Of a stretch of 64,000 nucleotides of DNA, positions 34,283 through 47,564 are shown piece after piece; position 1 is the first letter of the stretch, and each line of letters begins with the position of its first letter. A program made the translations under genes and the position numbers. The notes below the pieces were generated by a model. The model was not told the DNA's origin and made no database searches. It saw only the letters and a list, made by a program, of their open reading frames with translations. The DNA lies in NCBI RefSeq assembly GCF_036373705.1, contig NC_089863.1, positions 3,518,444-3,582,443 of the forward strand, given 5' to 3'. The stretch comes from Amia ocellicauda (taxonomy: Eukaryota; Chordata; Actinopteri; Amiiformes; Amiidae).

Positions 34283-36066
34283 ACATGGAGACACAAACAC
34301 ACACACACACACACACAATGCAAGAATTTCTTTGACAAGTTTCTCCAGAGAGATAAAGCACCTCTAGGATCCCCCTGAGTAGAGCAATTCACATTCTTGT
34401 GTGTACATATATATATATATATAACTTTCACATATTTCTTGTTAGTATTATTTACAATAATATATAGAAGGGCAATAGAGGGCAATATTGAGGAACTGCT
34501 GCCCCTACCTGCCCCTCTGGGAACAAAGTGCTAAATGACCACAATCAGAGATGAGGAGATGGAACAATAAAAGAAGCACAACCACACGCAGACAAAATGA
34601 AATTAAATCAAAGCAAATCAAATCAGATCAAGTTCTAGAATACCCGCATGACTCCGAGTGACATTGGCCTCTCGCTGGGAGTGAGCAGGGACCGACCCTA
34701 CTCTCCTCTCTCTCTCCATCCCTCCCTCCCCCTCCCCTCTCTCCCCAATATAATTCGGCATCAAAATGGCATCAACCCTTCGTCACGCTGTGCCTCTTTT
34801 TTCTCTCCCACTCTCAATCTAAAGCTCCACCACCTCCTCCCCAATTTAGCTATACATTGGACCCGACTGCTCGGGTACCGTGAAGGGTCCCAACTGGGGA
34901 GGTCCCACGGCCCGCGGTCGTTTTGTTTTGCCAGTCACACCGAGAGCCTCCTGCTTCTGAAGCAGGAGAGAGAGAGAGAAAGAGAGAGGAGAGAGGGAGG
35001 GATGGGGTGTAAATTCTGCTTTTCACAGATCAGCTTCTCTCTGGTTTCTTCTATATCTATTTACAGAGAGCGTGAGAAGAGAGAGGGAGGGAGAGAGAGA
35101 GAGATAGGGGAAGAGCGAGAGAGGGAAAGAGAGAGAGACAGGGTGTATTAAAGTTCACGATTTATGTTTGCAGATGACACACTTGCACGTACACACTGAT
35201 ACACTCACACACATAATATCACAAACACACACACGTCGTGTTAGCAGGAGTGCTGTATAGAGGCTAGGTGTTTTGGTGGAACCAGTACAGTAACTGCAGT
35301 AAAGTACAGGACAGTAGTAAAGTACAGTAGTGTTGGGTTGAGTTGTGCAGTACAGTGCAGTATTGTACAGTACAGTACATTATAGTGCTAAGAACATTGT
35401 TGTCATATTGTGGATTCATCCAGACTTGCCTCCAACACCGATGGCATTAAGTGACAGACTTTAAAAACATGAGAAGAAAAAACTTGGCCTGGAGCGAGGG
35501 ATGGAGAAATAAGAGGGCGTGTGAGGGAACTTGACCAAACTTGAAAGGAGAGAGAGAGGCATTCCCAAACACTCTGTTCACACTAAGCCATCTCTCTCCC
35601 TCCTTCCTGACTTTCCCTCAATCTCCTTCTCCCTCTCTTCCCCCTTCCCCCCTGGGCTGTAACCAGGGGAATTTTCTGACTCTGACCCACGCTTGATCTA
35701 TTTCCCATGTTTCCAGCGGAGGATTTTAAAAATAATATACAGACGCACACATGTCCGCACACAGAGATGGTTTAAAAAAGAAAATAAATACAACCCTTTG
35801 TTTACAATCTTCAAGCAGCAGCCCAGAGGCGAGATATCCATCACTACCTCCCTCTCTCTCCCCCCCTCCCCAAGACTCCCCTCAAGAATATCATGTTGTT
35901 CACAGCGAGACAAGACCCACACAATCAAAATCAAATCAATTTAAGATCAAATCAGTACGAAGAAATACAATCTAATACCCGATATGTATTTATAAATGTC
36001 ATACCTACCTATCTACCCCTCCCCCCAGATATTATAAATAGATAATTATGAAACCTTGACGTGTCA
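34283..36066. other. Downstream flank of the PAQR9-type gene
   Basis: Probably includes the 3' UTR of the minus-strand gene ending at 36067. It contains GA-rich tracts (34965-35145), CAGTA-rich simple sequence (35285-35395) and CT-rich tracts (35585-35650, 35850-35880). No further exon is recognised. Confidence 0.5.
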
Positions 36067-37371
36067 TCAATTGGATTTGGGGTGGGCAATGGGTGGGCAG
36101 CAGTCAGCGGGGGCCGGAGGCGGGGGTCTGAAGCCGTGGTCGGCGCAGGTGCGGAAGACGAACCAGGAGATGATGGCGGCGATGCAGGTCTGCAGGCCAA
36201 ACATCACCCCGTAGGTGGAGAGCAGGGTGGGGCCGGCCAGGGGGCGGGAGGAGGAAGGGGATGACGGGGAGAGGTAGGAGAGTCCCGCTTGGCCGTGCTG
36301 GTCTCCCTGCGGGTCCAGGCCCAGGGCGGAGGTCATGGCGATGTCCCGGATCTCGGCCTTGATCATGTGCAACTCGTCCAGGATGCTGAGGAAGGTGCAG
36401 CAGTGGAACCACTGGTGGCTGTGGCCCCAGATGTCAAAGCGGCCCGGGGACAGCCGCTCGGGGATCTTGCTGATGTTGAACACGGCCGAAAGCGCCAGCC
36501 AGAAGCAGTGGCGGTAGAAGAAGGGTGCCAGGGTGGCGGCGGTGGGGTCCACGTCCACCTCAGGGCCCGGGGGACCTCCGCACGCCCAACCGGGGCCACC
36601 CGCCACCGGCGGTGCCGTATACAGCCGGTAGAAGACAGGCGCGGAGGCCACTGTGAAGGGCAGCAGGAAGACCAGGGTGCGGATGACGTAGCGGTAGCGG
36701 CGCCAGCGCTGGCGCGTGTTGCAGCAGGCCAGCGTGCAGATCAGGGCCACCAGGCAGGCGCTGGGGATGTAGACCGTCTCAAAGAAGAATGAGAGGTCTG
36801 GGAGGGCGGAGGGAGGGGTCTGGCTTGGGGGAAGCAAGGGCAGCGGTAAGGGGTTGGCATTTCCCACATCCCTCCCTGCCCCAGAGCCATTCCTACCCTG
36901 GCCCAGGCCGGAGGCGGCAACGATGCCCGCCTTCGGGTGGATGTAGTAGAAGTAGGCCAACGAGGAGCCCACAGTGTAGGCGCTGATGGTGCCATAGTCC
37001 ACGAAGAAGCAGACCTCGCGCACCAGCAGCGACATGGAGTTGAGCAGGTGGGCCATGCTGCTGACCACCAGCAGGCCTGCCACCCCGATGAAGTAGTTCC
37101 AGAAGGGGTAGAAGAAGGGGTCAGAGCAGGGCGGCGTGCGCTCCCACCAGAAGAGCTCCAGGAAGTGGAAGGCGAAGACGAACAGCGCCAGGAAGTGGGT
37201 CCAGAAGTTGGCCGTCTCATTGGTGGGCCGGAAGGCCGAGGCCAGGCACTCGCCCAGGCTGTAGTCCGGGGAGCGGTACCCCGAGAGGATGAAGCTCTCC
37301 GTCACCCGCGCCGGCACATCCGTGTGCCGGAGCAGCTGGGAGGAGCAGCGCCGCCGGGATGCCAGCGCCAT
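36067..37371 (-). CDS. paqr9: Membrane progestin receptor epsilon-type protein (PAQR9-like), 434 aa, intronless
   Basis: Member of the progestin and adipoQ receptor family: seven-helix membrane proteins with a zinc-binding, hydrolase-like core. Starting at the ATG at 37371 (context GTGGCGATGG) the protein begins MALASRRRCSSQ. Motifs: SFILSGYR and PTNETANFWTHF before helix 1, SSMAHLLNSMS (first His region), FNISKIPERLSPGRFDIWGH, then HSHQWFH, the paired-His motif. These match PAQR9 best, and PAQR9 is intronless in vertebrates, as here. An Ala/Gly/Pro-rich insertion of about 45 residues (from GLGQGRNGSG to PPSALPD) sits in a loop. The frame stays open upstream to 37533, but that codon is GTG, so the ATG at 37371 is preferred. 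A second PAQR9-type paralogue rather than the orthologue is possible. Confidence 0.88.
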   Translation of the reverse strand: MALASRRRCSSQLLRHTDVPARVTESFILSGYRSPDYSLGECLASAFRPTNETANFWTHFLALFVFAFHFLELFWWERTPPCSDPFFYPFWNYFIGVAGLLVVSSMAHLLNSMSLLVREVCFFVDYGTISAYTVGSSLAYFYYIHPKAGIVAASGLGQGRNGSGAGRDVGNANPLPLPLLPPSQTPPSALPDLSFFFETVYIPSACLVALICTLACCNTRQRWRRYRYVIRTLVFLLPFTVASAPVFYRLYTAPPVAGGPGWACGGPPGPEVDVDPTAATLAPFFYRHCFWLALSAVFNISKIPERLSPGRFDIWGHSHQWFHCCTFLSILDELHMIKAEIRDIAMTSALGLDPQGDQHGQAGLSYLSPSSPSSSRPLAGPTLLSTYGVMFGLQTCIAAIISWFVFRTCADHGFRPPPPAPADCCPPIAHPKSN

Positions 37372-38759
37372 CGCCACAGGATCCAACAGTGAACCTCCCG
37401 TCCCAGCACTGAGGTAACTGGTGAGAGGAGGCACGAGGGAGGCAGGCCTGGCGGTCAGTCGATATGGTCCGTTCCGTCCGTGTCTGACCTCGGGCAGGGA
37501 TTCCTGGTTGATATGGCTGTGTGGCGCGATCACTCGATGGCTGAGGTTATTTATTGGGACGGGTGATCAGTCACATGGGGTCCAGGTATGTTTTCCTGAG
37601 AGCCTACCTCACGATCACTCTCTCTCTCCCCACAGCGTGGTTCCACACTCCGGGCAGGAAGGGTTAACTTTCACATTGCTGTACATCCATTTGAGAAGAA
37701 GAAGAAACAAGAGTGAGAGGCTGAGAGCAGACTAACTGCTTTCCTGATTCCTGTTCTCCCTTCTGTAAAATTATATCGATCTGGCCCACAGACACTAAAA
37801 TCTCTCGCACTGTTTTGTTTGTATCCTTCAACGGTTTTGCAAACTTTCAAATCACATCACTGTATCTCTGACTCGCAAAAGAGCTCTGTGGCCAGTTTGG
37901 CATTTACATTTATTTGTCCACAAGCTTGCTTTGGACGTGTCCAAGTATAATCCATTGCACAGAAGAAATAGAGAAGAAAAAAACACACAAAAACTGGTTG
38001 CCTGTGCGTGCCTGAGTGAGACAGAGTGAGCCAAATGTCCTGAAATGTAACCGCCCTGCAATTTAACCGGCGGATCTCCTTTTCCACGATCTTTTGGACG
38101 GTTAACCCGGCTCAGTGGAGAACTTAAACTTAAGTTTTAAGGGTATTGATCCCTGAGCAAAAACATAAATACATACAATGTAAATGAATGAAAAAAGCAG
38201 GATTTATTTCCCTTGCAAGCATTTCACCCGGGTACCATACCCTGTAAGTCCAAAAGGTTAGAGTCTGACATGAAAAAAAAGTTAATATTTGATCTGACAG
38301 AGTTTCTCCGTTTCCTGCTTGCTTTCGGCTCCTTTCTGTGAAGTCACGAATACGAGGGTGATAATTAATGATAAAAATTTATATTACCAGTATCAATAAT
38401 GTGATAGATTCAGCACAAGTGGTCATCTTAAATCCCTTCCATCTTATACATCATAAAACACACAGAAATGACCATAAAACAAACTAAAATCATGCTCCAT
38501 GCCCAGGTCCTGTGTGTGCATTAGGAGTCCAGTATATGTATTTTCCTCACGGTTTTACACTTGTCCGGTGGGTGCCGTCCACTGCGGCCGGGTCCGGCGG
38601 GATCACTGGACACGCTCGTCCAGCGCCGGTGGGTCGAGTTCCCCGTCCCCATGCATAATTGACAGCACTCCTTTAATTGTGCATGCGACGGGCAGTTTTC
38701 CGCGATGATGCTCCTGTATCGCTGTGTGCACCACAGTGCGGGGGTGTCCAACTCTTCAC

Positions 38760-38860
38760 ACACGCTCGCCCGCCCCCGGTGCGCCTCCGCTTAAATCCGC
38801 CCCCTGCCCCTAAACACCCCGCCCGCTCGTCCATTGAGGGGGGGTCGGTATTGATCTGTG
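38760..38860 (-). promoter_or_regulatory. Candidate GC-box promoter upstream of the PAQR9-type gene
   Basis: On the minus strand: GGGCGGGG, GGGGGCGG, then a TATA-like GATTTAAGCGG and GGGGGCGGGCG within 100 bp, about 1.4 kb upstream of the start codon. The surrounding 38500-38950 is CpG-rich compared with its flanks. Using it would require a long 5' leader or an upstream noncoding exon. Confidence 0.3.
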
Positions 38861-39103
38861 TATGGATGTGATCGGCCGCTCATCGACGTATGTGGGGGGT
38901 GCATCCAGCGGGGGTCCGCGGTCTGAGAGTCCAGATACGCGATCGCAGCATCCCCCCCCACCTTGGTGCGGAACTGCACAGGATCCTCGCAGAGACGCCG
39001 GGAGAGGGTGACCAAGCCGCTTCTCTCTCTCTGTCACACACTCTCTCTATCCCTATCTATCACTCTCTCTCTCTCTCTCTATCTCTCTCACTCACACTCT
39101 CCC

Positions 39104-39146
<43 letters not shown>

Positions 39147-39356
39147 TGGGTGTCCTTGAATCCCCTGAGCAGAATTGAGACACACACACACACCAACGTC
39201 TCTGCGTGAGAAGTGCAAGCGAGATAGAGAAGAGAGAGCAGCTGACAGGGTGCGATAGAGCTGCTGAGCAGACGATACAAATAAAAGGAAGCCGAGCTGC
39301 GGTCCGCGGGTTTGTGTGCGAGAGACTGAGGGAGAGATGGAGGGATCTGTGTCGGC

Positions 39357-39398
<42 letters not shown>

Positions 39399-39491
39399 TC
39401 TGCGCAGTGTGTTCTATCGCTATGCACTGCTAATATACTACCGTGGACTGTGCTGTCCTATAGTATAGCATGCGACCTTGCTAGATTTAAC

Positions 39492-39550
<59 letters not shown>

Positions 39551-39760
39551 CCATCCCCGGGGCTCAGAATAGCTCGCGTGTCAAACCGTAACAAGCTACT
39601 CTGTCAGTTAGTTCGTGTTTCCGTGCAAAATTAACACACAAGTGATAAGAAGAACAACAAGAAGAGGAATAGGAATATGCTGCTATCGTGGTTATCCCCC
39701 CTCTGCATTCAATGGCACAGTCGGTTACCGCATAGTAACATGCACATGTTTTCCCGTTAC

Positions 39761-39796
<36 letters not shown>

Positions 39797-40192
39797 CAGG
39801 GATAGCAGTTGCACGCTTCTCCTTTTCTTTCTATTGAAAAGGCAAGCTGTGACAGGACAGAAATAGTTCTGGCTACTCAACCCCCTCTCCCTTTGCCTTG
39901 TGCCTCCAACTCTCACCCCCTCCACGGATCGCTAAGATGGACAAGTAGGCCTACAGTAGCCGGCGCCACTCTGCCGGACTAAAGGGAGTTTTGTTGCACA
40001 TAGAGGAGAAAATCATAATCCCAAAGTACAAGGATTATAAAGCATGCGCTCACACAAAAACATAACACATATGCCCCCCCATCTCCCTGGAGTCCACAGT
40101 TACACCGACTCACCTGATGTGCTAATTATTAATTATCCTTGTTGTTGAAGGTGTTGTTGCTGCATTTCCACGGATATTTCAGGAAAAGGGTG

Positions 40193-40238
<46 letters not shown>

Positions 40239-41231
40239 ATAGTCCAGCAGGGTCTCAGCCCTGGTCCCGAGATTCACAGTCCAGTCCAGCAGAGTCTCAT
40301 CCCTGGTCCTGAGAGACACAGTCCAGTCCAGCAGGGTCTCAGACCCTTTTCATTCAAAAACAGCTGCAAGTTTCATACATTAACAAATTATAATGAGATA
40401 AAAAAAAAAAAAAAAACCTGGCTTGAAATACATCATATCACCACAAGAGGTCAGCGTTGGCACAGTGATGGCTTCATTAACTAATAGCACATTGATCCGT
40501 TAATGCTATAGTGAGGATCAGCATTCATTTTTCTATCCCTCTATCCATACCAATATACATATATAAACGTCTTCTGCATTTGAAGTTAAACAAGATCCCG
40601 ACACAAATAAAATAAGTATCATAATAAACCTTTTAATCAAAGGCACGTATAAATTACACACAAATACAGGGAGTGCTATTGGCTTGTGTATAACAGGACG
40701 GACACCATAATAATCATAATAATGAGGATAATCAGTCATAAAATAACCAAATATACGACTTAATGAATAGAGCGGTTACAAATGGAAAACGAGAACGGGA
40801 GAGAACCCGGCTTCCTCTTTGAATCGAGGAAAAAATACAATAATAATAATAACAATAATAATGCTAATACGGAGGGACGGTCGTTTTCCCTGAACTACAA
40901 TATTCACAACGGAGAACTTCAACTCCCAGCCTTCCCTTGGAATGTGCAGCCTCTGCTTTTCATTGGTCGAGCTGGGTCTCTGGCGATGATTGACAGGTTA
41001 CGCAGCCAATCACTGCACACAATAATTCCTTCCATAGATGATGATGATGATAATAATAATAATAACAACAAATCGAGACACATTTGTAACTTTATACATT
41101 ATTATTGTTATTATTACTAATAATATTTATATGATCATCATCATCTTCATCATCATTTTGATATCTTTGGTTTATGCTTTATGGGGCGGTTTCTTTTTTC
41201 TATCCCCTGATTGGTTGGTGGGAGTGTGAGG
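38861..41231. other. Intergenic, simple-repeat rich
   Basis: Holds (CT)n/(GA)n tracts at 39020-39150, 39361-39396, 39493-39549, 39765-39792 and 40194-40235, a 50-bp direct repeat at 40240-40345 (CAGTCCAGTCCAGCAGRGTCTC units), and AAT/ATG triplet runs (40840-40865, 41037-41070). A pair of opposed CCAAT boxes lies at 40960-41010. No exon is recognised. Confidence 0.6.
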
Positions 41232-42768
41232 TCAGCAAGGCCGGCTGTTCAGATTGGTCAGAATCTTGTGATGCGGGGCTTTGTACAGCAGGGTGAAGCT
41301 GGTGGGCACCAACAGGCCACGCCCCTCCTCATCCACCTGCCCCATCAGGATGTAGTTCAGACCTGAGAGAGAAAGAGAGTACACTGTGAGTAGTGGACAG
41401 TGTGTGTAGTTTTGATGTGTGTGTAGTGGACAGTGGACAGTGTGTGTAGAGGACAGTGTGTGCAGTGGACAGTGGACTGTGGATAGTGTGTGTAGAGGAC
41501 AGTGTGTGTAGTGGACAGTGTGCAGTGGACAGTGGAAAGTGGACAGTGTGTAGTGGACAGTGGACAGTGTGTTTAGTGGACAGTGGACAGTGTGTGTAGT
41601 GGACAGTGGATAGTGTGTGTAGAGGACAGTGTGTGCAGTGGACAGTGGATAGTGTGTGTAGAGGACAGTGTGTGCAGTGGACAGTGGACAGTGTGTAGTG
41701 GACTGTGGATAGTGTGTGTAGAGGACAGTGTGTGTAGTGGACAGAGTGTGCAGTGGACAGTGGACAGTGTGTTTAGTGGACAGTGGACAGTGTGTGTAGT
41801 GGACAGTGGATAGTGTGTGTAGAGGACAGTGAGTGCAGTGGACAGAGGACAGTGTCCTCACCTCTGCGGATGAGAGGACACTTCTTGCAGGAGGACACCA
41901 GCTTGACGGACATGGTCTTCCCAGCCTGGGTGATGCGCAGCCGGCCTGCCTTGTAGGCATGGATGACCGACACGCTGGCGTACAGGCTGTCCCTCGGACC
42001 CGTGGCTACCGTGGTCACCTTCCCCACGATCACTGAGACAGAGAGAGAGAGAGCAAGAGAGATTATTACACTCATTACAGAAACTGGGACAAAAGCCCTG
42101 AAAGTCACACAGGGCTTTCTGTGTCATCAGGACATGGCTGTGCCCCCTCAAGCCAGTACATACTTAATTATATGCATACATTAGTCCTATAGAACACAGA
42201 GCTATATCTCTTTTTATCTCATTATGTATTAAACCAACGCACTTGCATATTTTTCCACAACCGAAGCATTGAAAATTATATATTATATACAATTATATAT
42301 TTGTTGCTAACAAAATAAGCCATTTAATGTTAATTTTAACTATTTTATTTCTAATTCGGCAGTAGGGAAGTGTTCTCTTATCTGCTCCACTGATGCGAAG
42401 GCTGCTTGCCTGCCCCCTGCCTCTAAAACAAACGCCACTGCAGTGCATGCTGGGACTGGAGCTGGACGAGCGTTTATACTGCCAGGATCAAATGCTACCG
42501 ATGCCTTTGATCCGGATCAGAAATGGCCGTGTAAGCGCCCCTAGTGTCAGTAAAGGACCCCAAACAGAGACTGATCCGGAGCCAGTCCAGACTGAGACAG
42601 ATGGGCCGGCACTGACAGACAGGGGAAGCCCAGAGAGTGTGTGGGCAGGGGGAAGCGGAGGACGAGACACACTTCCTCCAACAACTCTATACAACATGTC
42701 TGTGAATACGATATTAAGATGTAAAATGTATTGCTTCTGTATTTATTGTTATGTATTGCCCTGAGAGG

Positions 42769-42812
<44 letters not shown>

Positions 42813-44766
42813 GAGACTCACCGAACTCGCTGGTACAGAAGCTGCTCTGGATGGTGGCGCCTCTCTTACAGTTCTGAGCACACGGGGGGGTATCAGCACC
42901 GTCTGCACAATGACACAACCGCACAACGCACACAGCGGTTCAACAGTGTGCTCCACACAGGGAGAGAGAGTCGACACACACAACAACACACCACACACCA
43001 CAACATAGCACCACACAACACAGGAGAGGAGTGAGCTTCAACAACATAACACAGACACACTCACTCTCACTCTCACACACACACACGTTCAACGCAACTC
43101 ACTGTTGCCGTTGGTGCCGGGGCGTCTCCCTGCGGTCCGGGTGCCGTTGCGGAGGCCGGGGCGGACGTTGGGCTTGGTTTTGGGGGTGGCTTTGGGCTTG
43201 AGCCCGGTCTTGGGGGTGGGTTTGGGTTTGAGGGTGGGTTTAGGTTTGGGGGTGGGCTTGGGTTTGGGCCCGGGCTTGGCGGTGGGTTTAGTTGGCTTGG
43301 GGGCCTTAGAGGGGGCGGCGGTGGGCTTGGCTGGCTTGGGCTTGGGCTTCGGTTTGGTGCCGTCCGTCGCCGGCTCGTGTCGGGGCCCCAGGACCTCGTT
43401 CAGGCCCGACACGGTGCTGGGCTTGGAGCCCCGCGGGATGCTGGAGTAGGAGGCCATGAAGCCGTCGGACGTCACGCTGAGGTCGGACACAAACTGCACC
43501 AGCAGCTCATTGCCGTTGGAGACGATGCTCCTGCGGGGGCCAGAGGAAGGAGAGAGCAGAGGGAGGGAGGAGAGGGGAAGAAGGAAGAGAGAAGAGGAGG
43601 AAGAGGAGAGGGAGGAACAGAGAGTACAAAGAGGAAAGAGAAAGAGAAAGGGAGGGAGAGGGTGGCAGGATGACGCAGGAGGGAAAAACAGAACAAAAAC
43701 ATCAGTCACCAATGGAACTCAGGCATGGGAACTGCCTCCCCACAGCCCCCCCGGCCCCAGGAAGGTGTTTCTGCACTCACTTGGGCGCCGTGTCGCCGCA
43801 GTATTTGCCGATGCGCCGAGAGTCGTCCTTTTCACCGCCGTTGAAGAATGCCACATAGTCGTAGCGACAGTAGTTGTCATACTCCACGTCAAACTTGTCA
43901 AACGTCACCTCGATCACCTGGGCAGAACAGAGCAGAGTAACCATACAGATCAGAAGAGTGTATACACATACAGTTCGGATCAGTGTAAAACCATTCATTA
44001 CAGAACAGTGTAAAAACATACAATACAGTACATTGTAAAAACACACAGTACAGTGTAAAAACATACAGTACTGGATAGTGTAAAAATATACAGTACAGAA
44101 CAGTGTAAAACATACAGTGCAGTACAGAACGGTGTAAAAACATACAGTACATAACTGTACATTGTAGAAACATACAGTAGTGTTGCTTGTAAAAACGTGC
44201 AATACAATACCGTGTAAAAACATACAGTACAGAACAGTGTATTCATTCAGTAGAGTACTGTATGTTACACACTAGAGGGCATCGCAGAGCAGAGTACAGT
44301 GCAGTTCACCCCGAGCACCAGCAGAGGGCGCAGAGGGACGGCAAAGTCAGTCCAGCGTGTGTCTCTCAGGGTGCTAAATTGTTCAGTTGCTTCATTGCCC
44401 AGTCATGACTTGATTGGTTAATTGCTGCCTTAATTGGATAATTGGGAAATCTCTCACCTGGTTGCTATCCACGATGATGTGCCAGGAGCAGCTGATGCCT
44501 GCTGGGTAATCTTTCTCCGGCCAGTTGGGCGTCTTGACCGACCCCTGGGGTTTGGTCAGCTTCCCGCCGCAGAACTGGTGCTCTGAGAGAGAGAGGGAGA
44601 GAGGGAGGGAGGGAGGGGAGAGAGATAGAGGGAGGGAGCCAAAACAAGTTTTTTTAAATAGTTTTTCCAGATATTTCCATTCTGTCTTGCCAGATGAGCT
44701 GCACAGAGTTCAGATCAAGTTTCCTAGAAGGATGTTTTGTCGGAGGCAACAAATGCCGTCTCCCTG

Positions 44767-44835
<69 letters not shown>

Positions 44836-47532
44836 GTCTCTGATCCTTCCAACCTTCTGTCCCCCAACTCTCCCCATCTCCTTCTCCCTGTACCTTTCTC
44901 TCTCTCTTTCTCACTCTCTTTCTCTCTCTCTCTCTCTCCTTCCAACCTTCTGTCCCCCAACTCTCCCTCTCCTTCTCCCTGTACATTTCTCTCTCTTCCA
45001 CCTCATTGTCCCCACTCTCTGTCTGTCCCTTCCCCCCCTCTCTTTAGTCCCTACTCCCTCCCCTCCCTCACTCCCCCATCCTTCCCCTTTCCTCCCTCCC
45101 TCTCCCTTACTGCCCCTCTCTTTCAACTCTCCCTGTCTCTCTCCCTCCCCCTCCCTCCTCTCTCTCACCATCCACATGCGGTTTGCCCCCGTTGAAGTAG
45201 GCCACGAAGCCCCGCCCCCCATTGGCGTCGTCAGACACCATCTCCACCATCATCTTGTTGGAGGTGGAGATCAGCGCGCCGGGGCGGAATGTCCCGCAGA
45301 ACCGGCCCAGCCGCTGCGAGGTGTGCGAGTGGCCGTTGTAGACGTCCACATAGTCATAGCGACACTGGGGGTCCGCCTCCAGGTCGAAGATGCGGAAGGA
45401 CAGCATCACCACATTTCCCTCTGGGACCTGGGAGCGAGGGATGACAGAAGAAGGGAGAGAGGGAGAGAGGGGAGATAAATGGAAGTGGAGGAGAGAGGAG
45501 GGATGTGAATGGGGGTTCAATGCATGAACACAGCAGTGAAACAGAGGGAGAAGAGAGAGAGAGAAAGAAACAGAGAGAGAAACGGAGAAGAAAAGTAAAT
45601 TAAAGTAAAGTAATTCTAGTCCGTCTTACCGTGATCAGCCAGGCACACTTGCGGTTGGGCTTGTAGAAGCTGGGGAAGCCCTCGCTGCCCACGAAGCCCG
45701 AGTCTGCCGTCAGCTCCCCGCCGCAGTTAAACACCGGCCTGGGACACACAGACAGGGGTCAGGGGTCAGGGGTCAGGGGAGGTAAACGGGAAGTCATCTT
45801 ATGAAGAATAAACGGAAAATCACTGGACTGTGGGCTGTTGTATAATACTGTACTGGAGTTTACTGTACTGTACTGTACTGTACTGTAGTATACTGCACTG
45901 TGCTGCAGTTTAATGCAGACTATAGGGTACATTGTAATACTGTAGTGTATTAGATTTTAGGTAGATGTATTATACTGTTGTTTACTGCACTGTTCTGTAG
46001 TGTGTTGCACTGTACTTTAGTTTACTGCACTGTACTGCACTGTACTGTACTGTAGTGTACTGCACTATACTGCAGTTTAATGCACACGACTATAGGATAC
46101 ATTGTAATATTACTATTATTATTATTATTTATTTATTAGCAGACACCCTTATCCAGGGCAACTTACTAATCATAAGAGCATTATAAAAGTGCAATACAGT
46201 CTAGAATTACAGATCAAAGCATAGTACAAATTACAGGTTCAAAATTACATTGGTGCATAAGAGAAATATACAGTTAATACAAGTCCTACATCCTAGATTT
46301 CTGAGCTAATAATTGCAGACAAGATGTGAAGTCATAGTTAAGAGCTCAGGGGAAGGACGTAGGGGCAAACAATATAAACAACACGAGTACTAGCACTAGT
46401 AATACTGTACTAGACTTTAGGTAGATGTATTATACTGTACTGTGTAATGCACTATACTGTAGTTTACTGCTCAAGACTATAGGATACATTTTAATACTGC
46501 ACTCTACTGTAGATGTTTTATAATTTAGTTTACTGTACTGCACTATACCATAGTTTACTGCACCAGGCTGGAATTTATTACACAGTAGTACTGGACTGCA
46601 GTTTACTGACCGTCAGAGTTGTGTACTGTATACTGTGCTATACCCTAGTGTACTGCACTGGGCTGTACTCTGCTGCCCTGTAGTTTAGTTTACTGCATAA
46701 TAATCCGATGGGTCCTGATTATGAAATACATGCATACATACAATAAAAAGGAATAAATAAATCTCATAAATTCCACAGTGACCGAGAGGAGGAGGTGCTG
46801 ATTATGTGTTTAAGATCAGAGATGTTAAACTCGGGGGTCAGTAATGGTGGGTCTCTGATTCAGCTCCAGGCAAATTAAGTTTAAAAACAGGATATTGCAG
46901 CAGCAGGGGGGCGGGGGTCCTAGGACAGACTGGCACTGTGGGGGGGAGTGGGTTGCAGTAAAAACAGCACTTGTGTATTTAATCCTGTACTGAGTGAGTG
47001 CGCTGACACTGTGGCCACTGACACACACTCTCACACACACACACTGACACACACTGTGGCCACTGACACACACTCTCACACACACACACTGACACACACT
47101 GTGGCCACTGACACATACTCTCACACACACACACTGACACACACTGTGGCCACTGACACACACTCTCACACACACACACGCACACACACACAGACTCACA
47201 CGCACACTCTCACATGGACACGGTGGCCCAGACACACACTTATGCACACACACACACACACACGCAGTCACACACACGCAGCAGGATGTGAGAAGATCAG
47301 TAGGGATGTATGGTTAATCTGTAGGAGTTTATCTGGGAGACTGGACAACAAAACTGGCACCACTTGCTCAGCAAGAGAGGGGGAGGGAGAGGGAGAGAGG
47401 AAGAAGAGATTGTGGACAGAGGAGGAGGGGAAACAAGGACATGGGAAGGGGAATAGGAAGAGATAGTGGGAGAAAGGAGGGAGGGAGGGGGAGAGACACT
47501 GAAAGAGGGAGAATTCAAGAAAAAGAGAGAGA

Positions 47533-47564
<32 letters not shown>

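Noticed and set aside
37372-37533. Upstream extension of the PAQR9-type frame
   Set aside because: The open frame continues, but its first codon is GTG with no in-frame ATG before 37371, and the extension has no family similarity.
41232-41960. Long minus-strand frame of Cys-Pro-Leu-His-Thr repeats
   Set aside because: Only its ends are coding (pcolce exons 8 and 9); the middle is the intronic minisatellite read through.
43105-43449. Plus-strand Gly/Leu/Val-rich frame
   Set aside because: Antisense shadow of the Lys-Pro linker exon of pcolce.
46825-47466. Cys/Val and Thr/His repeat frames on both strands
   Set aside because: Translations of CA/GT-rich minisatellite sequence.
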